A DNA stretch of 35,935 nt from Dichomitus squalens LYAD-421 SS1. Taxonomy: Eukaryota; Basidiomycota; Agaricomycetes; Polyporales; Polyporaceae. Position 1 is the stretch's first letter, and the number at the start of each line of letters is the position of its first letter. The notes beneath the pieces are model-generated. The model had not been told where the DNA came from. It saw only the letters and a program-made list of their open reading frames with translations, and searched no databases. Made by a program: the position numbers and the translations under genes. Where the stretch lies: contig NW_006766965.1 in NCBI RefSeq assembly GCF_000275845.1, positions 29,008-64,942 of the forward strand, read 5' to 3'. Below, piece after piece: positions 30,247 through 35,935 of this stretch.

Positions 30247-32415
30247 ATGGTACAGTACGAACTTCTATCTGGGATAGATGCGGGACTTTTGGTGGGGACG
30301 CTCTGGTTATATGCTGCCTATAAGGGCGCATCTATGGTATACCACGCTTATTTCTCCCCGCTCTCTGGGATCCCTGGCCCATGGTACGCTGCTATCTCTG
30401 ATATATACACTCTGGTCGTCGCGGCCCGCCTGGTCCAGTGCAACACCATACATTCGCTCTTCGAACGCTATGGACCCATCGTCCGGATCGGCCCCAGGAG
30501 AGTTGTATTTTGCGACCGGATCGCCATGAAGAGTGTATATTGTATTCATAAGTTCGAGAAGAGTACTTTCTACAAGGCGTTGGTTGCGTACGTAACTTCT
30601 TCTTCACAGTCATACCAAATGTACTGAAGTACCATTTTACAGGGATAATCACGACCATTCGTGAGTCTCTGCTAATGCGCGCGCTGCTCGATTTGCTGAA
30701 CCCCTACCAAGTATGACCTCGCTCTCGGAGGTTGAACATACTGCGAGACGCAAGACATTCGCATCTCATTACGCAATGGGTCATATCGTCGGATTTCAGC
30801 CCCATATTCACCAATGTGTCGCCAGGTTGATTGAGGTAAGTTCGATGATTTAGCACACGAAGCAATGTGGATGGATCTTCCTTGGTTACAGGTCCTAGAT
30901 TCCAATTCACACGAATCGATGGACTGCATTCATACCCTCCGCCATCTTCTGGTCGACATTATCCGATGTACTGTCTTCGGTCTGGGTCCTGTCGCGCTTG
31001 ACGACTTGGCTCATAATGTGAAGAATCCCATTTGCGATGCCGCACGAGACTTTTTTCTTCGAGCTATCTCGGTACGTGGTCGAGCGCCAGTACCATGATT
31101 ATCTCTGATGACATTGTCTCCTCCACCAACAGCATAGCGCGATACCGTCCGTTGCCTGGTCGGCTCTTGCTTATCTCCCACACCCTCGCTGGCAAGAAAT
31201 CTATCGTGCTGATAACATCCTAGCATCAGTATGTCTTCTAGAGTTTGGTGCAATATTGTGTATGATGTGACCCCCTCGATATAACCCCCTCAAACGGTCT
31301 AGTTTGTCAGGCAACGTCTGTATGAACTTCGAGCCGAAGCACATCTGTCTAGTGTCGACGCCAGCCCTCATGACAGCCCAACGCCACTGATGATACGCAT
31401 GGTAGCGCAACAGCTGTCAGGTTTCAAGGACGCTTTATCTGACCAAGACATCGTGTCAGAATGCATCTCTCATCTGTAAGTCTCATCTCATTTAGCTCAG
31501 CCACGACGTCTGATATATGTCTTTCCAACTGCACATAGCGTTGCCGGCGTGGATACCTCCGCTGCCACAATCGGTTTCATGCTCTGGGAGCTCAGTCGCC
31601 GTCCCGATATACTGCAACGTCTGCGCGATGAGCTTGACGACGTCATCCCTGACCGCAGAGCGATTCCCGATTATACTACCCTCGCGAAACAGCCGTACTT
31701 GACCGCTTGTTTAAATGAAGGTGCATTGCTATCGGTTCCACATTTACCAGCTAATGGTGATGGCAACTGTGTGGTATATACTGATGGTCTCAATCTCCCT
31801 TGCGGTGCAGGTTTCCGGATGTACGGCGCTGTATCAGCCTTGCTCGAGCGCGTCGTGCCCGGTAAGGATGCCTCTGGCGTTTGTACGGACTCTTTCGACA
31901 TCCTAGGCTTCCAGTTGCCTCCTGGCACGATCGTTGGCACCCAAGCATGGAGCATGCATCGCGATCCGGACATCTTCCCCTGTCCGGAGCTATTCCACCC
32001 CGAGCGCTGGCTTCCCTCCGAGAATTCGGACTTCCATGATGCAGACCGACTGGCCAGGTAAGTGGCCCTCTGTTCTCGCTCCCCTCTGTAGAGTCTCTTT
32101 GACATACACGACTCCTTGCTCATCTTTGTCTTCACAGGATGTCCCAGTACCTGATGCCTTTCGGAGCGGGTACGCGCGCATGTCCTGGGCGCTACCAGGC
32201 ACAGCTCATCTTCCGAGCAACTCTCGCGGCGCTCGTCCTGAACTTCGATCTGTCCGCAAACCCGGTAGAAACAAATGCGGACACAATGGCGCCCCGCGAT
32301 GCATTCGTGAGTGTTCATCATGGGCGCATTGCGTCTTCTTACTCTTGTCCCGTGTCAGATGGTTCAACCAGCTTCTCGAGAGTGCAGGCTGATGTTTTCA
32401 CCGCGCCCTCAGTAA
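30247..32415 (+). CDS. Cytochrome P450 monooxygenase, intact
   Basis: Ten exons: 30247-30587, 30643-30660, 30712-30835, 30892-31071, 31133-31228, 31303-31475, 31539-31720, 31811-32057, 32138-32306, 32359-32415. They sum to 1587 nt (528 aa), normal for a microsomal fungal P450. Residues ~10-35 form an N-terminal membrane anchor, followed by the GIPGPW hinge (41-46). The oxygen-binding I-helix has AGVDTS (313-318), the K-helix ExxR is E371-R374, a PERW motif follows, and the heme loop is PFGAGTRACPG with Cys469 as the iron ligand. It should use NADPH and cytochrome P450 reductase at the ER to hydroxylate a small lipophilic substrate; the substrate and CYP family cannot be assigned from sight. 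An upstream ATG at 30193 is in frame, but the 30247 start gives the usual anchor and has a good context (AAGCATGG). No lesions seen. Confidence 0.95.
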
Positions 32416-32874
32416 CAGTTGTATTTGAACGCAAGGCCCTGTATTAATCTGTACTTTAGAAGCTATCCCTGTCCGCCGCGACCTTATTGGCTGGGTTGCT
32501 CGGCCGGCTTCCCGATCCGCCCAACCTACAGATTTCCCGGAAACGAGCATGCAAATTGTCGATATGGGGCTCTGTACTTTTGTTATGACAACTTGACACG
32601 CCTATCATCATCAGCTTCACCTCAGAACAGAGTGACTCACTTGCGCCGCCCATGCGCATGAGGGCGAGAGGCGGCGCTGATTGCACGCCGGCAGAGGATC
32701 GGAGTGATCTAATATGACTGAATCCTCCCAAACAACGTACACGTGATTCTTGTGCTGCAAAATTACAGCTATTCAAGCCTATACAGAGACATCATGTGGT
32801 GTGAAGTTCTAGATCCCATAGCTTCGCAGATACTGCCGCCAAACGCTCAAGGCTCGAACCAGCCTGACGCGCTG
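32416..32874. other. Intergenic region between convergent P450 and DUF6534 genes
   Basis: About 460 bases between the P450 stop and the stop of the minus-strand DUF6534 gene. It should hold both 3' untranslated regions. No repeat, hairpin or ORF of note. Confidence 0.6.
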
Positions 32875-35089
32875 TCAGAGGGACTCGCGGTCGTCCGATT
32901 TATCATCGGCGTGGGGGAGAAGCGGGCCGCCCTGGGCCCCATGTCCGTGCCCGTGGGTGGAGCTGGGGATGTCCACGAAAGTCTCTGTCGTCACTTTGAT
33001 GTCAATGACCGTGTCCGCGACCTGTCGGCACGCAATGCACGTTCCAGGTTCGGTGTGAGAGAGACGTACAGAGGATTCGGCAGTTGTAGCACCACCGGTG
33101 CTCACCTTCAGGTTCGGAGAGTTCGGGTTCATGCTCTGTCGCGGCGCCGGGGAACGAAGGGGCGCCTTGAAGTCCATCGGACGCATATCGCGAGGGTCGA
33201 TGATCTGAAGCCCAAACGAGCCCGTCTCGAAACCCTCCAAGCCCCTATCTATGAGCGAGCGGCGAGAGTTCAGCCTGAACACATTAATTGAGATCAATGC
33301 GCGTGCCACTGCTCTTAGGAGGACATTCTTACACAGCTAGTAGCGAGTTGGCATACACTGAGAAATTATACAACGAGACTTAGCGAGGGCAACGGGAGAT
33401 CGGAAATCAGCCACTCACTCTTGGACGCCACGACGTAGATTGAGCTCCACAACAGGTTTCCGGGCATTGAAATGGACTGGACGAGAAAGGCATTCAAGAA
33501 GGCTGTGCGAGTGTGGTAAGGAGGTTCACTTACACATATCATGGCCGGGATCGTGAGCATGCTCGTAGAAAGGCCTTCGTAGTAGTGCTCAGCAAACATG
33601 GCCAATATTTCTGAAGTGAATCTCACCCGTATTGATGGTGTACACCATGAGAACCTCGAGGATGTTGTCGGTTCTGATGAGGGTCAGGGTCAAATTCAAC
33701 GTCAAGAGGCGGATGTTTACTGATGATGGTGCGTACCTTTTGAAACCTGTTCTGCTTTTCCAAAGGTAGAACATAAGGAATCCGGTGACTACCACGTCAA
33801 TCAAGACCGCATTTGCAAGCAAGACCCAGATCATCCACTATCTTCAAGTTAGCTCCTGGTATAACAGAAGTATATGGCTGTCGCATACCATGTGGCTCTT
33901 GAATCCGCCGAATGTAACAAGGATGAAACTGCGAGATTGAGGTCAGCGGGGTTTGTTGGACAAAGTCCGAACCACTCACGTCATGGCAGTCACAGCTGTA
34001 TACATAAACTCAGTCAGCCAGCGTTAGCGAAGGAGGATCGTGGAGCTCACCAATGGCAAATGCTGAAGTACATTTTCAGAACTTAATGCAATGAAAACGC
34101 CGGGCACTGATGCACGTACCAAACTCAGATATCATGAGTAAACCCTACGTGATCGTGTCAGGAGACCGCATGGTTCAGAAGGAAATGACCAGCGCACGAT
34201 GATAATGACAGGGAAGATGCGCCTGCCGCCCACTGTGCGATGAGGTCAACAAAATGGACATCGTAGAGGCGAGGAGAGATCATGTTACGTACATAGGAAG
34301 ATGCGTCGTAAGAAGAACCTATGGATGGTCAATACTTTAGTTGTGATACCCGGAGATGAACGACTGATACTGACGAGTGCGAGATCAGCATCACGAGAGC
34401 CTATCACAGCCGTATGAGCCGATCCATCTGTTCGGATATGAGGGACTGTTTACTTACTGTCTCTGTTATGGAAATCTTCCGAGAACATGATAAGGTTTGC
34501 GGAATCAAATATGCTGAACGCCACGTACTCGTAAAGACCTAGGATGTCCTCCTGAGTATATCACGCAGGAGCTAGAGATAGAGAACGACGCTTACCAGAC
34601 ACCTGAGCCCAAAGCAGACGGGTTCAGATAATTTAGGACCAGATAATAGTAACTGCAGGAGATAGGTGAGCCACGGGTGTATTATTAGAGCGTGACATTA
34701 CCATAGGTGTATGTTCGTGATAGTGTGCATTGTATCCAATATCCTGAGTCGCGAGTTAGCCAGGAACTAAAATGAAATGCGCGGTACTGACAGAAGTGCT
34801 ACGACCTTGGTCCGAAAAATTAGCGTTGACCTGTGTCTAATAAGAGCAAGCTCACCAGCATCTTCATGGACTTTCCATCGTTAGGATACAGACGGAAATA
34901 TCGGTACGTTTGGTGGGTTGTCAGACCAAACAACCTAGGTTAGAGTGAGCCAACTTATCGAGACAGGAAAAGACATGCTCACATGCAGGCTACACAGGCA
35001 CATATGAGCCAAGCCCCAAAGGTGTTGTGAAGCTCATCCTGGATGAAAGCTGCCAATGCCGCGGGTAAAGGGGGAGGGCTCGTAGTCAT
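32875..35089 (-). CDS. DUF6534 family seven-helix membrane protein (gene H), intact
   Basis: Twenty exons on the minus strand: 35089-34983, 34934-34856, 34805-34792, 34743-34702, 34652-34596, 34538-34529, 34475-34458, 34400-34375, 34318-34293, 34232-34198, 34144-34120, 34062-34051, 33995-33980, 33928-33889, 33837-33737, 33673-33627, 33574-33534, 33476-33419, 33357-33333, 33274-32875. They sum to 1179 nt (392 aa). Landmarks: HNTFGAWLICACVACM, LFGLTTHQTYRYFRLYP, LDTMHTI, YYYLVLNYLN, SFFLRRIFL, SRTGFKRTDNILEV, VYTINTGLSTS, YANSLLAVLNSRRSL, then a ~130-residue polar tail with Pro/Ser and HGHGHG near the end. The 41-nt exon 33574-33534 equals 13+28 nt in paralogues, so one intron is absent. Closest to the LTR-broken stump at 472-758. 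Faces the P450 tail to tail. Membrane protein, role unknown. Confidence 0.93.
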
Positions 35090-35827
35090 GACGGGGATGT
35101 AGTGCCGCAGATGTCCAGAAGGTCGCATGATAAAGATGAGGTTCTTAAGAAGGGAACCCCCCCGGTAGTACACCACCAAGTGTTCCTATCATCTCAGACA
35201 GATTGCGAGCATGTGCGCTCGATGATGGACATGGGCGCAAAATTCGGCGTACCGCCGGTCAGGAAGTGTTTTGACACTTCACAAGATAGGGTTGTGGGTG
35301 TGGCAAAACTCTTGTGGGACTGGCACGCTATACGACTGCAACCTGTGACAAGGCAATCGAAAGCAGGGACTGATATCATGGTTGGTTTGGGCGGTGTCGA
35401 AGCCATTTGACCCGGGCTTCACCTATATTAGGGCGCAGCCGAACAATCGCCCACACCATCAGGAACATGTCAGATTGTAGAAGTTCGAGGGCAAGCGGGC
35501 ACAAATGGGATTCGCGTTTGGCCGGTGCAAACGCGTGCCGTACATAGTACATACAATAGACCTTATATACACAGTAGAATAGGGGTAGATAAGGGCGCGG
35601 GTATCCGTCGGGGGGCGGGACCTGTGGCGCTCGTTCCGCGAGCTCGCCATCTTGACGCCAGGATTCCAACACATCCCCTCGAGCGAGCGCGGGCAACGAG
35701 CGAAGGGTAACAAACAAATTGAACGGGGCGGGGATAAGGGAAACAGCGAGCAAGGAAGGAGGGGTTGTGTCCGCACAAATAAGGGATAACGTACGATAAG
35801 TCTAATACATCCCCTTAATCGGGGCGT
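35090..35827. other. Upstream region of gene H
   Basis: Should contain the gene H promoter (near 35090-35300). Minus-strand frames 35753-35376 and 35776-35459 and a plus frame 35102-35410 overlap each other and have no recognisable family. No repeats seen. Confidence 0.45.
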
Positions 35828-35935
35828 TTACCACGCTTCCGTCTCCTTCTCGGCAAGAAGCCGATCGGCGCTAACGGTTGCCGAAAACGCGTAATGGGCC
35901 TCTTCAGTCTTAAGCTCGGGGCAGTCGCGCTGATA
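35828..35935 (-). CDS. Possible C-terminal end of a minus-strand gene, cut by the window edge
   Basis: Two minus-strand frames stay open from the right edge. One ends ETEAW with TAA at 35830-35828 (about 35 residues, acidic); the other ends RKRGKRPD about 10 bases further on (basic). Only one, or neither, can be real. No family is recognisable from this length. Confidence 0.25.
   Translation of the reverse strand, partial: YQRDCPELKTEEAHYAFSATVSADRLLAEKETEAW

Noticed and set aside
31671..32321. 216-codon minus-strand open frame
   Set aside because: It lies antisense to P450 exons 7-9 and is a shadow of that gene's codon bias.
1..35935. CRISPR arrays, rRNA, phage or bacterial-style operons
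   Set aside because: No regularly spaced direct repeats, no rRNA-like conserved blocks, and all recognised genes are intron-rich fungal genes.

Overview
This window looks like nuclear DNA of a wood- or litter-type agaricomycete fungus (Basidiomycota). The evidence is genes cut by many 50-70 bp GT-AG introns, several paralogues of the basidiomycete-expanded DUF6534 membrane-protein family, a fungal class II cytochrome P450, decayed GMC (AA3-like) oxidoreductase and major-facilitator (MFS) genes, a Ty1/Copia end and a Tc1/mariner-type MITE. No rRNA, tRNA, CRISPR array or bacterial operon is visible. All exon models were built by hand from splice signals, reading frame and paralogue comparison; no search was run.

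Layout. 1-460: the 3' end of a Copia element (RNase H tail plus LTR, then a second truncated LTR end) abutting the stump of a minus-strand DUF6534 gene (472-758). 760-5290: gene-poor decayed DNA, including one copy of a dispersed repeat (3830-4700). 5290-6667: a frameshifted minus-strand GMC oxidoreductase pseudogene. 7661-10650 and 15889-19210: two copies of a roughly 3 kb segmental duplication, each ending in an internally deleted plus-strand MFS pseudogene; the second copy also has a scrap of the GMC gene at its left edge. 11758-14734: a DUF6534 gene with a MITE in an intron and an inferred nonsense codon. 20127-22185: an intact plus-strand DUF6534 gene. 22640-23360: another MFS fragment. 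24121-26414: an intact minus-strand DUF6534 gene. 27505-27628: a further MFS scrap. 27830-28800: second copy of the dispersed repeat. 30247-32415: an intact P450. 32875-35089: an intact minus-strand DUF6534 gene. The last 108 bases may hold the C-terminus of another minus-strand gene.

The main result is the DUF6534 family. Four full-length paralogues share one gene plan of 20-22 exons, many of them microexons of 10-28 nt. Exon lengths repeat almost exactly between paralogues (79, 14, 42, 57, 10-13, 18, 26, 26, 35, 25, 12, 16, 40-46, 101, 47, 13, 28, 58-61, 25 nt), and each model sums to a multiple of three. The shared plan decides difficult splice sites. It reveals two GC-AG introns with the same GCGAGT donor, at least two places where an intron is absent from one paralogue, and a stop codon created across a splice junction in one copy. 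The proteins (about 330-390 aa) fit a seven-helix membrane topology ending in a conserved NSRR-type motif and a variable polar tail; their function is unknown.

The P450, the GMC and MFS relics and the DUF6534 genes may be remnants of a metabolic neighbourhood, but only the P450 and three DUF6534 genes still look functional. Most of the remaining DNA appears to be decaying duplicated or transposon-derived sequence.
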